64,000 nucleotides of DNA, from contig JAIXOU010000027.1 of assembly GCA_027486585.1 (NCBI GenBank), positions 1-64,000 on the forward strand, written 5' to 3'. The notes beneath the pieces are model-generated. The model ran no database searches, was not told the origin of the DNA, and saw only the letters and a list, made by a program, of their open reading frames with translations. This document shows, piece after piece, positions 12,301 to 20,236 of this stretch; positions within the stretch are counted from its first letter, which is position 1; the number at the start of each line of letters is the position of its first letter. The DNA comes from Verrucomicrobiaceae bacterium. GTDB lineage: Bacteria > Verrucomicrobiota > Verrucomicrobiia > Verrucomicrobiales > Verrucomicrobiaceae. Position numbers and translations under genes: made by a program.

Positions 12301-13628
12301 GATGACGAGCCATTAACCGTACCGCCTGAAAAAGTCACCATACCCGCGTTATGGGCTGCCGTAAATCCAGTGCCTGAAGCCGACACAAAGATCACTCCAG
12401 GAGGTAGCGTAAATTCGGCAGAAACGCCTAATGCATTCACCAAACCTGAATTGGTTAAGGTCAACGTGTAGTCAAAAGGAGCCGTGGTAAAAACACTAGT
12501 TGGCCCACTAGCCGCAATGCTGAGATCGAATTGATTGGGAGCCAAAGCCACACCACGAAAAGCTGTATTGGCCGCAGCCGTCGCCAGCCAGGTCGGCGAT
12601 CCAACCAGCGTGCCCGTGCGTCCAGAAGCATCAACCAAACGGACCAGTTCACCTCCACCAATCGAAGAACCTCCGCCCTTTCGAGTGGCATAAAGAGTTA
12701 CACTCGTCCCGCTTACAATCGCTGTCAGTCCACGATAAGCGTCCGCACCAGCCCCGACAGAACCACGGGCTGTCCACGTGCTGCCATCAAAACTATATTT
12801 CATGAGTCCCCCGCTCGATCCATCGTCAGCCACATAGAGCGTATCAACACCAGAGATGGTTGCGTCCAGATCCAGAAGGACAAAGGCACTGGGATTGATA
12901 TTAGCGGTTGGATATCCAGGCAGTGATGAAATAATCTGCCCAGGTAACTGCGGCAGACCAGCTCCGACCGAACCTAGTCGAACCGCATTGCTGGCTGAAG
13001 AAACATAGAGCTGATTCCCAAATAAAGCAGGCTGGCGGAGATTTGTATTGGTAGCGCTCAATTGTGTTGAAGTGGTGGCACCCAGACTCCCCACAAAGCG
13101 AACTCCACTGCCACTGCCTGCAGTCCAAAATTGGCTTCCATCAGAGGAGCAAACACCTCGAAAATTGCTTCCGCTATTGGCATCAATCAGCGATGTACTG
13201 GTATCGATCATTCCTGCACCATCCACACGTCCAATCACTCGATTAATCAACGCCGAGGACGAAGAAGTCAGTGACGTGCTATTGGAAAAATCCGCATCGT
13301 AACCAGGTAGCACCAAATAGTCGCCATTCAGTGAAAGCGACATCAAACCATCCGAAGAGGCAGTACCACTAGCAATGAGACGTTTCTGCAGACCATCGAC
13401 CACTGTCGGCATGGGGATGGATTGCACGAAAGTGCCAGAAGGCGTGTATTCATCCAAGAACACCGCGTTGCCTGTATTCACGAGAGGCCCCGAGCCTGTC
13501 CCCACTCGATAAATCACCACATTGCCTGCGGTGAATGGAGCAGCGTCCAGTGGCGACTTGGCCACAAGAGTGAGACTGGTCAAAAGGAGTATCCAAAAGC
13601 GAGACATGCGAAATGAAAGCAACAGCAA
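3324..13628 (-). CDS. Giant (3434 aa) secreted multidomain protein: CARDB/DUF11-like repeats, Calx-beta, InlB-type repeats, lamin-tail, PA14-like, chitobiase C-terminal-like and CotH kinase-like domains
   Basis: Signal peptide; VISEFMANNESTISDVDGDFSDWIEIYNPG (lamin tail); YVFGLNSDDGGRIKIDG (PA14-like); YTLDGSTPTTTHGSLY (CHB_HEX_C-like); LRLRGGFSRSGDNPKHSFRLFF...FLAHDFEHTF (CotH-like); NETFTVVLSQP (Calx-beta). Confidence 0.85.
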   Translation of the reverse strand: MLLLSFRMSRFWILLLTSLTLVAKSPLDAAPFTAGNVVIYRVGTGSGPLVNTGNAVFLDEYTPSGTFVQSIPMPTVVDGLQKRLIASGTASSDGLMSLSLNGDYLVLPGYDADFSNSTSLTSSSSALINRVIGRVDGAGMIDTSTSLIDANSGSNFRGVCSSDGSQFWTAGSGSGVRFVGSLGATTSTQLSATNTNLRQPALFGNQLYVSSASNAVRLGSVGAGLPQLPGQIISSLPGYPTANINPSAFVLLDLDATISGVDTLYVADDGSSGGLMKYSFDGSTWTARGSVGAGADAYRGLTAIVSGTSVTLYATRKGGGSSIGGGELVRLVDASGRTGTLVGSPTWLATAAANTAFRGVALAPNQFDLSIAASGPTSVFTTAPFDYTLTLTNSGLVNALGVSAEFTLPPGVIFVSASGTGFTAAHNAGMVTFSGGTVNGSSSATLVVKVSRSSSGVIDLTAGAAVVDPDLALKEMDEGNNTSTQILATTVTDAPDLALTLTGPPSQLTGASFDYILTVANHGLVNATGVNAQFTLPAGLDYVNGSSPEFLISENNGVVSLSGAAINVGMSAVATITARSLVDGNYSAAVGSALVDPANSIAESHESNNGNATAVNTVLKTSDLVVDLVENGPFQSGDLGATYTITVSNSGTGDTSGLVSLTDTLPDGLTAVTLAGSGWTILQGAGSSVSASRSDSLASGASYPPLTLTVSIAVNAPSLLQNVVTVAGGGELNQLNNSDSVSSSIALAGPGSLAWSVQEVNVNEEQPTVSLQIRRTNGRTGAVSVSVNSSNETATAGSDYTVVSSSVTLADNVVSQNVIIPLLTDSRAEPNETFTVVLSQPTNGATLGAIHTVRVRILDPDVQKPTLSLTSPAADQEVPEGVVTVSGNAGDNKGIARIEVKLNDAPYANATLATGTGGRVNFSRVILPVPGANTLSVRAIDFRGNISTIITRSFSYLVLRTFTFINVTNETKTTTGLLKVGNYYSLVANPRSAYLFKEWSSAQLTLTEAEAGSSYLVFQMTEGLTIKATFVPDPFIPQIIGDYSGLIRAVAPTPASHQTDGFVQLTVSPRGGFSGSLRLNGVRLPIFGLFDHAGLARFGYARSSSLLVPRINQAAYVLTMSLDLSPTGTQSINGTLGLQTRSGTLAMSELKAIRYFFDGKTPGTTAPASIYTFAMPAQAQALPVTAFPQGDGIGTIQVSRSGVMNLSGILADGTAVTASARMGKASEAPLYIPLEKEAGSLNGWLKVDHTRPDTDLSGSDLRWFKPQTNGHYYPMGWPEGVILPLLGTRYAVPNGESVLPDLSEVVGANAVLSLSLGGLSVAVEKEMTISAKNVITKVPVNDASYTLQFISSTGSYKGSIKLAEGLPASSYQGVILQKGAHRRGFGHFLSSKPAVSNGSGQSGVVSLKTKFNPRLQLVISEFMANNESTISDVDGDFSDWIEIYNPGSDEVDLTNWCLTDSSSDLSKWRFPELTLGAKQFLLVWASGKNRTLSSQPLHTNFSLSAGGEYLALVRPDGVTIEHHFSPMYPAQANDESYGINFTGRSLLSQKASVKYRVPTNATLGSAWVAPDFSDSSWSSGKTGLGFGVGVPGFTVRQVAEKPGFGGVSSIATCDALLALPKGHSSILSEATVIAPTINYVGDGGDGNYPDNMALPNGTAEPYALKATGIITIPSSGTYVFGLNSDDGGRIKIDGVAVMTDDSNHGPVDNLSPPISLTAGPHTVEVIMWEGGGGDCVEFFAKAGTDTAWNSDFKLVGSVDGLAVVTPPLNASNSSSLLIGANLETSMRNKNASVFVRLPFVATGVSSLTGLTLHMRYNDGFVAYLNGTEVARRNVPVNSAFDSAATATRSSLQALTRETLDLSTSIPLLLTGNNVLAVHAMNDVKSDGSFFVLPELSATAGLAGNTLFFRPSGSVITATPGAVNEVPAFAGEVQPLIFSHKHGYYSTSISLAITSPTLGTSIRYTLDGSTPTTTHGSLYMRPLTVSKTSTVRAIGYKAGFQPTKSLTQTYLFLNDVVRQSANGVRPNAGWPLGTVNGQVSDYGMDPDIVNSTNPEIGGLDKVKSALTAIPTLSIVTDLPNLFDESNGIWVNPYGRGEAWERPASIEMIGDNGPDGGFEINCGLRLRGGFSRSGDNPKHSFRLFFRAEYGAAKLNYPLFGNEGAPSFNKIDLRTSQNYSWSFGGDGNNTFLREESTREMHGAMGQPYTRSRYYHLYLNGQYWGIYETDERPEANYAESYLGGNADDYDTIKGEQDQGYITGVTDGNLDAWEALRVKARAHASAPTNENYFAMSGKAADGLTLTADPVLLDPGNLIDYMLLTFWTGNLDGATSAFLGDGAANNWFAVRNRLGIAGGFKFLAHDFEHTFFNVDEDRTGPFSAGDPTLVERYNPMYLHHDLRPNAEYRILWADHVQKHLFNEGALTAEQIQSKMRDRKALLDKFIIAESARWGDAKRGTDTPLNRLDWQNAVNYVIDDYVPNRGSRVLDQLRADGLYPSFDAPTFSQNGGSFPSGGEVMLTGNGGTIYYTLDGSDPRLVGGGLNPVAQAYVSSTEIDVVIPLNQTWKYLANGSDQGTAWRNASYDDSSWSSGPGELGYGDGDEETIVPFVDADPGTAGDQKNATTYFRIKFTVPDAAVVTAAEFKVKYDDAVILYLNGVEVVRSPNIVSNPAYNTYASGGAPDENAFFIFSLDPALLITGENTLAAEVHQADANSSDTSFNATLQLVRTNVAVPLILSGTGKVPMKVRAQKSGEWSALTEAIFDVKQTSDLTATMVANSNFTAGASASYNVAVRNIGTLTTGGKVTVSVALPVGLTATSLTGLGWNIASSSGATVSASRNDALPTGASYPALTLAFVIAANSPAYASTQVTVSGGGDFVSSNNSFTLVTPIASTGASQFSFSSSSYRGREDSGVVSVTLLRSGDRSSPASVRISAKSGNAKENSDFNPFSDVITFADGEVSKVLNIGLISDTKVEVNESFTVQLDTVTGAASLGLPNQAKVFILENDLKAPSVSLTTPSSDARVALSELTLKGSAADDKGLDKVQVSLNGAPFNDVILKLAANGLTGTYSTEIPAVAGLNIVRVRAVDQLGLIGDEVLRQFTFNPLRPLTLNTQPLNSGTVTITPGADLRQLEVGKTYTLTAQSKTGFLLDRWTGPSLNVASKTLTFTMSEGLALTAIFSTNPFNLANAGNYSGLVTSVGSVAKRHENHGFITLTLTKAGTFTGNLKLGPASFPITGELHPNGQARFGKDRLPALIIPRLNQLNLVFAMAVNPSTRRILGSVGEQGRGGLVALSEFALARQHSALAASSPLLKGKGSYNVTWGALAQSGLLVTDYPQTATSLAGRITSAGQFTLAGVLGDGSKFTASSSLDEQLRLPLSVLLHDNAGSLLLRSDFNDSGTAGSFQSPLALWFKPVSNFAPYPLGWTEGITFALTGVTKP

Positions 13629-13724
13629 AATTTAAGGACCACTTTTCAGCGGATGAGTTCAATTTCATCCTTTAAAACCCAACACTAAAACGGAATTTCA
13701 AAGCCAGTTCTAGGCCCACTGAGA

Positions 13725-14573
13725 TTACAAAAGCTCCTCAACGAATTTTTTGGAGTCAAAAGATTGAAAATCCTCTACCTTTTCCCCAAGTCCGATGAAC
13801 CGAGTCGGGACTCCTAGTTCTTGCTGGATGGAGACCAAAATACCTCCTTTACCGCTGCCATCCAGCTTGGTGACAATCAATCCTGTCAACGGAATGGCCT
13901 TATGAAACTCGCGAGCTTGCTGAAGGGCATTGGACCCAGTCGTGGCATCGACCACCAAAATGACTTCATGCGGAGATGTCTCGTCTTTCCGGCCTAGGAT
14001 GCGATTGATCTTCTTCATCTCTTCCATGAGATTATGCTTCGTGTGCAGCCTACCCGCCGTATCACAAAGAAGAAATTGCGCTCCCGTTTTGCAGGCCAAA
14101 TCATACGCTTCAAAACAAACAGAAGCTGGATCGCCATTGGGCGGGCCTTTAACCATTGGAATGTTGAGGCGCTGGGACCAAACTTGGAGCTGCTCCACCG
14201 CTGCCGCACGGAAAGTATCTGCGGCTGCCAACACCACTTTGTGTCCGGAATGATGCAGCACGTGGGCAAGCTTGGCAGTGGAGGTCGTTTTTCCGACGCC
14301 GTTCACACCAATGATCAGCAGCACCTTCGGACGGCCATCCTGGAATGGTGTCAGCGCAGCGTTCGTTTCTGGAAGAATCTTCCGCACGTGGTCACGTGCC
14401 ACCTGCACGATGTCAGCACCATGCAGTTTACGTTGCTGAGCTTGCAAGTCAGTGACGATTTGTAGAGCGAGTTTGGGCCCTAAATCGCCACTGATAAGCA
14501 TTGCCTCCAACTCATCCCAATCGATGTCGGGTTTCGTGAAGCGCTGAAGAATAGATTTGAAAAAACCAGCCAT
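13725..14573 (-). CDS. ftsY: Signal recognition particle receptor FtsY
   Basis: GVNGVGKTTSTAKLA, DTFRAAAVEQL, DTAGRLHTKHNLMEE, TKLDGSGKGG SRP GTPase motifs. Confidence 0.96.
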   Translation of the reverse strand: MAGFFKSILQRFTKPDIDWDELEAMLISGDLGPKLALQIVTDLQAQQRKLHGADIVQVARDHVRKILPETNAALTPFQDGRPKVLLIIGVNGVGKTTSTAKLAHVLHHSGHKVVLAAADTFRAAAVEQLQVWSQRLNIPMVKGPPNGDPASVCFEAYDLACKTGAQFLLCDTAGRLHTKHNLMEEMKKINRILGRKDETSPHEVILVVDATTGSNALQQAREFHKAIPLTGLIVTKLDGSGKGGILVSIQQELGVPTRFIGLGEKVEDFQSFDSKKFVEELL

Positions 14574-14600
14574 TTAAAAGCAACGATACAGCGATTGATA

Positions 14601-15086
14601 TCAGGCCAAAGGCACTTCTTGAGTGTCCTCTAACTTAGAGTCAGTAGGAAGACTTGGCGTACGCTCTTTGTGAGCCCCTTTGGGTCTCAGTTGATGAGCG
14701 ATCCTATGCAGCACGCCATTGACGAAAGCCCCTGATTCATTCCCGCCTAAGTTCTTGGCGATCTCGATAGCCTCATTGATCACGACCGGTGTGGGCACCT
14801 CGGGCACATGTTGCAGTTCATAAACAGCCAGTCTTAGAATGTTACGATCCACGTTGGCGATCCGCTCAATGCGGAAATTTTCAACGATTGGCCCAATCAC
14901 GGCATCCAAATCCGTCAGGTGAGACAGCACACCACGAATCAAATTTTCTGCATAAGTGCGAACGGAAGTCTTGGCATTATGAATGCCCCAAAATGCCTCT
15001 TGTTCTTCCAGGCTATGTTCAGCATGAAGTTCATGAGCAAACAAGAACTGTACGGCGGCCTCGCGACCTTCACGGCGTCTCCCCAT
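14601..15086 (-). CDS. nusB: Transcription antitermination protein NusB
   Basis: RREGREAAVQFLFAHEL...RNILRLAVYEL...VVINEAIEIAKNLGGNESGAFVNGVL. Confidence 0.93.
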   Translation of the reverse strand: MGRRREGREAAVQFLFAHELHAEHSLEEQEAFWGIHNAKTSVRTYAENLIRGVLSHLTDLDAVIGPIVENFRIERIANVDRNILRLAVYELQHVPEVPTPVVINEAIEIAKNLGGNESGAFVNGVLHRIAHQLRPKGAHKERTPSLPTDSKLEDTQEVPLA

Positions 15087-15090
15087 AAGG

Positions 15091-15597
15091 TCAGGCGTCC
15101 TCCATGGCTGAGTTTCCAGCGAAGCTTGCGCGCATTTTGCGGAATAGCGAGATCATGTTCACCGCAGTCTGCGCAGCCTCACTTCCACGATTTTTTGATA
15201 CCCCGAGACAGCGTTCCTCAGCCTGCTCTTCAGTGCTGACCAGCAGAACTTCATGGATCAAAGGCGTAACGTGACGCACAGCCATTTGTTGCAGCGCATC
15301 AGTGACGGAAGCACCCACAAGATCAGCATGCTCAGTCGAGCCGCGGATGATCACGCCAAAAGCGATAACAGCATCTGGCTTTGTGGCCTTCATGACCAGT
15401 TCCGCACAGACGGGAATCTCAAAAGCTCCGGGCACACGATAGACTGTGATATTGGCATTTGGAGCCAGCTCTTCGAGCTCTTCACGACCTGCATCTAAGA
15501 GGCCCTGAACAAACTGAGAGTTATACAAACTGGCGACGATGGCGATGGACACGCGGTCCTGGATCGGTCTTGGGCGACTGGGGCTGTGTTGTGACAT
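15091..15597 (-). CDS. ribH: 6,7-dimethyl-8-ribityllumazine synthase
   Basis: VYRVPGAFEIPVCAEL, VIAFGVIIRGSTEHADLV, RGSEAAQTAVNMISL. Confidence 0.95.
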   Translation of the reverse strand: MSQHSPSRPRPIQDRVSIAIVASLYNSQFVQGLLDAGREELEELAPNANITVYRVPGAFEIPVCAELVMKATKPDAVIAFGVIIRGSTEHADLVGASVTDALQQMAVRHVTPLIHEVLLVSTEEQAEERCLGVSKNRGSEAAQTAVNMISLFRKMRASFAGNSAMEDA

Positions 15598-15651
15598 TGG
15601 ATGAATAGGCGTAAGGAGCCGTAGTTTTTGATGAAAGGTTAATCTTCAGAA

Positions 15652-16866
15652 TCAGAGCTTATGCCCTAGTTTCTTCTTTTTCGTTTCCAGATATTTTTTG
15701 TTGTGCTGATTCGGCACGGAAATCACAGGCACTTGCTCTACGATTTCCAATTTATGCCCTTCTAAACCGACTACTTTCCGTGGGTTATTGGTCATCAGAC
15801 GAATCTTGCGGACTCCGATGTCCGAGATAATTTGGGCACCGATACCATAATCCCGTAGATCCATGCCAAAACCAAGCTTCAGGTTGGCTTCGACTGTATC
15901 CAAGCCCTGCTCTTGCAGCTTATAAGCCATGATCTTGCCATGAAGTCCGATTCCTCGGCCCTCGTGACCGCGCATGTAAACGATGATACCACTGCCAGCT
16001 TCGGCGACCATTTTCATGGCAGCATGCAACTGACTACCACAGTCACAGCGACGAGAGGCAAAGATATCTCCCGTCAGACACTCACTATGAACTCGGACCA
16101 GCGTCGGTTTTTTGGGATCAATATTTCCCATAACAAGCGCAATGTGATGCACGCCATCCAGGCTACTTTTGTATAAGTGCAGTTTAAACACACCAAAGTC
16201 AGTGGGCATATCCACGACTTCGATCTTCTCAATCAACTTCTCACTCCGCCTGCGCCAGGCGATGAGGTCGGCAATGGAACAAATTTTCAGGCTGTGTTTC
16301 TTGGCAAATTTCCTCAATTCAGGAACACGCGCCATCGTGCCATCAGGATTCATGATCTCAATCAAGACGCCTGCCTCACGCAAACCTGCTAAGCGGCAAA
16401 GATCCACCGCAGCTTCAGTGTGCCCAGCACGACGCAAAGCGCCTCCTGGTTTGGCGACTAACGGATTGATGTGGCCCGGCTGCACAAAGTCCGCATTCGT
16501 GCTTTTCGGACTGGCCAGAAGACGAATCGTGCGAGCACGATCGGCTGAGCTAATGCCAGTCGTAATGCCTTTTGCCGCATCAACGGTCACCGTGAAGTCC
16601 GTTCGAAAAGCTTCACGATTTTCAGGAACCATGCTCTCTAGGCCTAAATTCTTGGCGATTTCTAAAGAGACAGGAACACAAAGCATACCACCACCTTCAC
16701 GTACCATGAACGTGACCATTTCTGGGGTGATTTTTTCAGCCGCACAAATCAAATCCCCCTCATTTTCACGATCTTCATCATCGGTGACGATCACCATGCG
16801 TCCTGCACGGATGTCCGCGACGATGGACTCGATAGGATCGCAGACTGGGGTCTTCTTGCTCGGCAT
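15652..16866 (-). CDS. ribBA: Bifunctional DHBP synthase / GTP cyclohydrolase II
   Basis: DDEDRENEGDLICAAE (RibB) and VRVHSECLTGDIFASRRCDCGSQL...YMRGHEGRGIGL (RibA). Confidence 0.96.
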   Translation of the reverse strand: MPSKKTPVCDPIESIVADIRAGRMVIVTDDEDRENEGDLICAAEKITPEMVTFMVREGGGMLCVPVSLEIAKNLGLESMVPENREAFRTDFTVTVDAAKGITTGISSADRARTIRLLASPKSTNADFVQPGHINPLVAKPGGALRRAGHTEAAVDLCRLAGLREAGVLIEIMNPDGTMARVPELRKFAKKHSLKICSIADLIAWRRRSEKLIEKIEVVDMPTDFGVFKLHLYKSSLDGVHHIALVMGNIDPKKPTLVRVHSECLTGDIFASRRCDCGSQLHAAMKMVAEAGSGIIVYMRGHEGRGIGLHGKIMAYKLQEQGLDTVEANLKLGFGMDLRDYGIGAQIISDIGVRKIRLMTNNPRKVVGLEGHKLEIVEQVPVISVPNQHNKKYLETKKKKLGHKL

Positions 16867-17090
16867 AAGGGGTGTGGAAAAGAGCCATGCCAGTGCCTGG
16901 ATCGGAACTGACTCGGAAATATGACTCTAATTGTGAATCGTGGCATTTCCAGTATGGATTTAGAGTTTTAAGAGCCCCCACTTACTAGACTGCTGATGGA
17001 GGCCGATTTCCGGCCTCAAAAACCGCTGCAAACGGAGTTACGGAATCAGATAGTCGGCGAGGTCCACGGCATTCACTTTACCGCGCGAAC

Positions 17091-17127
17091 CAAATAAAAA
17101 GCCCGCCGAGAATGAACTCGGCGGACT
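17091..17127 (-). terminator. Rho-independent terminator downstream of the pilin-like gene
   Basis: Minus strand GTCCGCCGAG-TTCATT-CTCGGCGGGC followed by TTTTTATTT. Confidence 0.85.
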
Positions 17128-17160
17128 TGGAACTGATAAACTCAGCGTTTCTAAATTAAA

Positions 17161-17577
17161 TTAGAAAGCGTATGGAGTTGCGGCAGTGTTGTAGATGACT
17201 TGTTGGTTGGTGGCGTCATAGCTGAGGTAAACAGCGGCCACTGGCTCTTCATCGTCGTCGATAGCGCCAACAGTGAATTTCTTGTTTTTGAAGGCACCAT
17301 CAAGTGGGGAAACGCCAGTTTCTGCAAGGTCGATGATGTTTGCACCAGTGGAGGTACCAGTGAGACCGGTAAGGGTTGCACCAGCAGCAACGGCGGCGTT
17401 CAGCACGGAAGCAACAGATTGAGCATTGCGTTGGCCAGTGGCGATACGAGCGCTGTTGTTGATCGAACCGATGTTCGGGATGGCGATAGCGGCGATGATG
17501 CCGATGATTGCGATCACGACGAGCATTTCAACAAGGCTGAAACCAGCCTTAAGGGAGTTAACTTTGATGTTTTTCAT
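17161..17577 (-). CDS. Type IV pilin / type II pseudopilin-like protein
   Basis: Prepilin site KAG^FSLVEMLVVIAIIGIIAAIAIPNI with Glu+5. Confidence 0.9.
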   Translation of the reverse strand: MKNIKVNSLKAGFSLVEMLVVIAIIGIIAAIAIPNIGSINNSARIATGQRNAQSVASVLNAAVAAGATLTGLTGTSTGANIIDLAETGVSPLDGAFKNKKFTVGAIDDDEEPVAAVYLSYDATNQQVIYNTAATPYAF

Positions 17578-17891
17578 AGTGTTTTTTGTTTTGGCTATTG
17601 GACTTTGAACTTCTGGGTCACCTCTTGATTCATGAAGCGGCTTTTGAAGTATTGTAATTATAATGATATCATATAATTATATCAAATAAAATTTTCATAT
17701 TTTTTACAAATGGGAGATATTTTATGAAATGAAGTCCTTTGGACTTGTCGTAAAGCCTATCCCGCAATCAACAAACGGTGCTGAACTGAAGTTGAAATCA
17801 CAATACCACGGCTGCTAGCCTGATCGGTTCATGGATAGGGTCGGGATTAGTAGCGAAAGCTAGTAGCTGCTTGAAGTGAGCGAATAAAACA

Positions 17892-17928
17892 AAACACCCT
17901 CAAGCCCAATTGAACTTGAGGGTGTTTA
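17892..17928 (-). terminator. Rho-independent terminator downstream of sodB
   Basis: Perfect 13-bp inverted repeat AAACACCCTCAAG / CTTGAGGGTGTTT with flanking T-rich minus strand. Confidence 0.85.
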
Positions 17929-17946
17929 CTGGAGATCTTTGAGCAA

Positions 17947-18555
17947 TTATACCTTGGCAAAGAGGTCCGCCACAGCGGTCCAGTTTACAACATTCCACCA
18001 AGCGGTGATGTAATCTGGGCGTTTGTTTTGATACTTCAGGTAATAGGCATGTTCCCAAACGTCGCAGCCCAGGATTGGGGTGCCGCTACCATCCATGAGT
18101 GGATTGTCTTGATTAGGGGTGGACGTGACTGCGACCTTACCGTCTTTCACCACGAGCCAAGCCCATCCTGAACCGAAACGAGTCGCGCCGGCTTTGGCAA
18201 AAGCTTCCTTGAAAGCATCAAAGGAACCAAAAGCAGCAGTAATGGCGTCCGCTAGGGCACCTGTAGGTGCACCGCCAGCATTCGGACCCATGATATTCCA
18301 GAAGAGACTGTGGTTAAAATGGCCGCCGCCATTGTTACGCACGGCGGGGCGAATTGCCTCAGGTACCGTATTGATGTTTTTGCAGAGATCTTCGATCGAA
18401 AGCGCTTCCAATTCCGCATTGCCTGCGATGGCATTATTCAGATTGGTGATGTAGGCATTGTGGTGGCGGCCATGATGGATCTCCATCGTAGTCGCGTCGA
18501 TATGCGGTTCAAGAGCGGCCTTGTCGTAAGGGAGGGCTGGTAGGGTATGTGCCAT
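17947..18555 (-). CDS. sodB: Superoxide dismutase (Fe/Mn family)
   Basis: [34 protein letters not shown]...[19 protein letters not shown]. Confidence 0.96.
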   Translation of the reverse strand: MAHTLPALPYDKAALEPHIDATTMEIHHGRHHNAYITNLNNAIAGNAELEALSIEDLCKNINTVPEAIRPAVRNNGGGHFNHSLFWNIMGPNAGGAPTGALADAITAAFGSFDAFKEAFAKAGATRFGSGWAWLVVKDGKVAVTSTPNQDNPLMDGSGTPILGCDVWEHAYYLKYQNKRPDYITAWWNVVNWTAVADLFAKV

Positions 18556-18760
18556 AGAGGTTTTAGTTTGGGGATTTAACAGAGTCTTTAGGTAGGCAGA
18601 GATACGCGCGACGGCAAGTGGGAGGAAGAGAGAATTTTTCTTTTCTCCAGCGCTCCGTCTCGCATCAAAAACCTGATACGAAAAAAATTACTCTGACCGA
18701 GTTAGTAGCCACCATGATGACAGCTCCGATGCGATAGACGCTGCCTAGGGTCTCCATCTC

Positions 18761-19576
18761 ATGGAAAAAGAACTTCAGCAGAATGACTCCAACCAGGCCA
18801 ATACCTCAAGTGAAAAGCCAATTCTTGGCAGGGCCCGCTTTCTGCTACAAAATCGTACCATGCTTCTGTTTCGCCCACTTTTCATGACCTTGGTTGCTCT
18901 TGGTCTCGTCTCTTGCCAGATTAGCTCCACGGGAATTGGACGCAGCACCTACGGGGATCGAGCTGGACCCAAAGGATTCAATACTGTGGTGATTGATGCT
19001 GGCCACGGAGGCAAAGATTCAGGAGCCCATGTCCGCGGCTTGATGGAAAAAACTCTGGCTCTGGACATCTCCAAGCGTTTGCGTTCAGAACTACAACCCG
19101 GCTTCAAAGTTATCATGATGCGCAGCGATGACCGCTTTATCGAGCTGGACCATCGTGCCTATCACGCCAGTCAGTACGGGAATGCCGTGCTCGTCAGCAT
19201 TCATCTCAATTATGGGCGCCGATCCACTTCAGGACCGGAGACCTTTTATTGGCGGAAAGACAGCTACGCCTTGGCAAAACGAGTGCAATTGCAGCTCAGT
19301 GCTGTGATCCCTAATGAATCCGGCAATGCAGGTCTTGTCCGACGTCGTCTTCGCCTCACTCGAAATCCAACGATTCCATGCATCCTCGTCGAGTGTGGCT
19401 ATCTGACCAATGCACGAGAGGCCGCGCGCCTCTCCACGTCCGCCTATCGCGAGCGATTGGCGGAAGCCATCGCAAGAGCAATCAGAGATCAATCCTACCG
19501 CGGAGATGCTGGCATGGGCCCACTGCCCCGCCCTATCTATGCACCGCCCAGCCGTGCTGGCGACGCCCGAGGTTGA
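18761..19576 (+). CDS. N-acetylmuramoyl-L-alanine amidase (Amidase_3), probable lipoprotein if started at 18860
   Basis: VVIDAGHGGKDSGA, SIHLNY, ILVECGYLTN; alternative start MLLFRPLFMTLVALGLVSC gives a lipobox. Confidence 0.88.
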   Translation: MEKELQQNDSNQANTSSEKPILGRARFLLQNRTMLLFRPLFMTLVALGLVSCQISSTGIGRSTYGDRAGPKGFNTVVIDAGHGGKDSGAHVRGLMEKTLALDISKRLRSELQPGFKVIMMRSDDRFIELDHRAYHASQYGNAVLVSIHLNYGRRSTSGPETFYWRKDSYALAKRVQLQLSAVIPNESGNAGLVRRRLRLTRNPTIPCILVECGYLTNAREAARLSTSAYRERLAEAIARAIRDQSYRGDAGMGPLPRPIYAPPSRAGDARG

Positions 19577-19609
19577 ACCTCCGCAATTTCAGCCCATTCT
19601 TCCCAGATC

Positions 19610-20236
19610 ATGAAACACATCCTACTGTATCTTTCCGTCTATCTGTTGAGTGCTTTGAGTCTTCAGGCACAAACCTTGGAAAAATGGACGCTCACCGATG
19701 GACGCAGCTTTGAAGGTCAGGTCAAATCTGTCACGCCAGGCATGGTCACCTTTGCCCGCGCTAGTGGACCAGATGCCCCGCTCGAAATCTCCAAACTGTC
19801 CGAAGCTAGTCAAAAACGTCTGATCGAAGTTCTGGGCCTGACACCTCCAGTCGCGCCAATCGCAGCAATCTCACCTCCCGCCCAACCAGCACCAGCCCTC
19901 ACTGCGGCACCCATGAATACCGTTGCGCGCAATCCTGGTGCCATTGATGCAACTGACATCGCTATAATCGATTCCAAGTTCGGTTTACGCAGTACCGTGA
20001 TCGGCAAAATCTCAAAGATCGCCACTCTCGGCAGCACGGGCCATAAGAAGATCAATTTCGAAAACTCGGAATTTTATCTTTTCATCAACAAGCGCGTCCT
20101 TGATGCCAATCCTGAATGGAAGCCCGAAGCCATGGCTGATAAAAGAATCCAAGTGGAAGGCGAGATCGCCAAATATCAGGATCAACTTCAGATTCAAATC
20201 TCTGCCCCGACCCAGATCAGCATTGTCGATCCCTAA
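19610..20236 (+). CDS. Secreted hypothetical protein with SHD1-like N-terminal segment
   Basis: Signal peptide; WTLTDGRSFEGQVKSVTPGMVTFARASG...LEISKLSEASQKRL resembles SHD1 domains of planctomycete/verrucomicrobial proteins. Confidence 0.6.
   Translation: MKHILLYLSVYLLSALSLQAQTLEKWTLTDGRSFEGQVKSVTPGMVTFARASGPDAPLEISKLSEASQKRLIEVLGLTPPVAPIAAISPPAQPAPALTAAPMNTVARNPGAIDATDIAIIDSKFGLRSTVIGKISKIATLGSTGHKKINFENSEFYLFINKRVLDANPEWKPEAMADKRIQVEGEIAKYQDQLQIQISAPTQISIVDP

Noticed and set aside
12531-12926. 131-aa and similar plus-strand ORFs within 3324-13628
   Set aside because: Antisense to the 3434-aa gene; no signal of independent coding.
16169-16924. 251-aa plus-strand ORF
   Set aside because: Antisense to ribBA; low-complexity composition.
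16867-17090. FMN riboswitch upstream of ribBA
   Set aside because: Looked for the conserved RFN boxes on the minus strand leader and did not see them.
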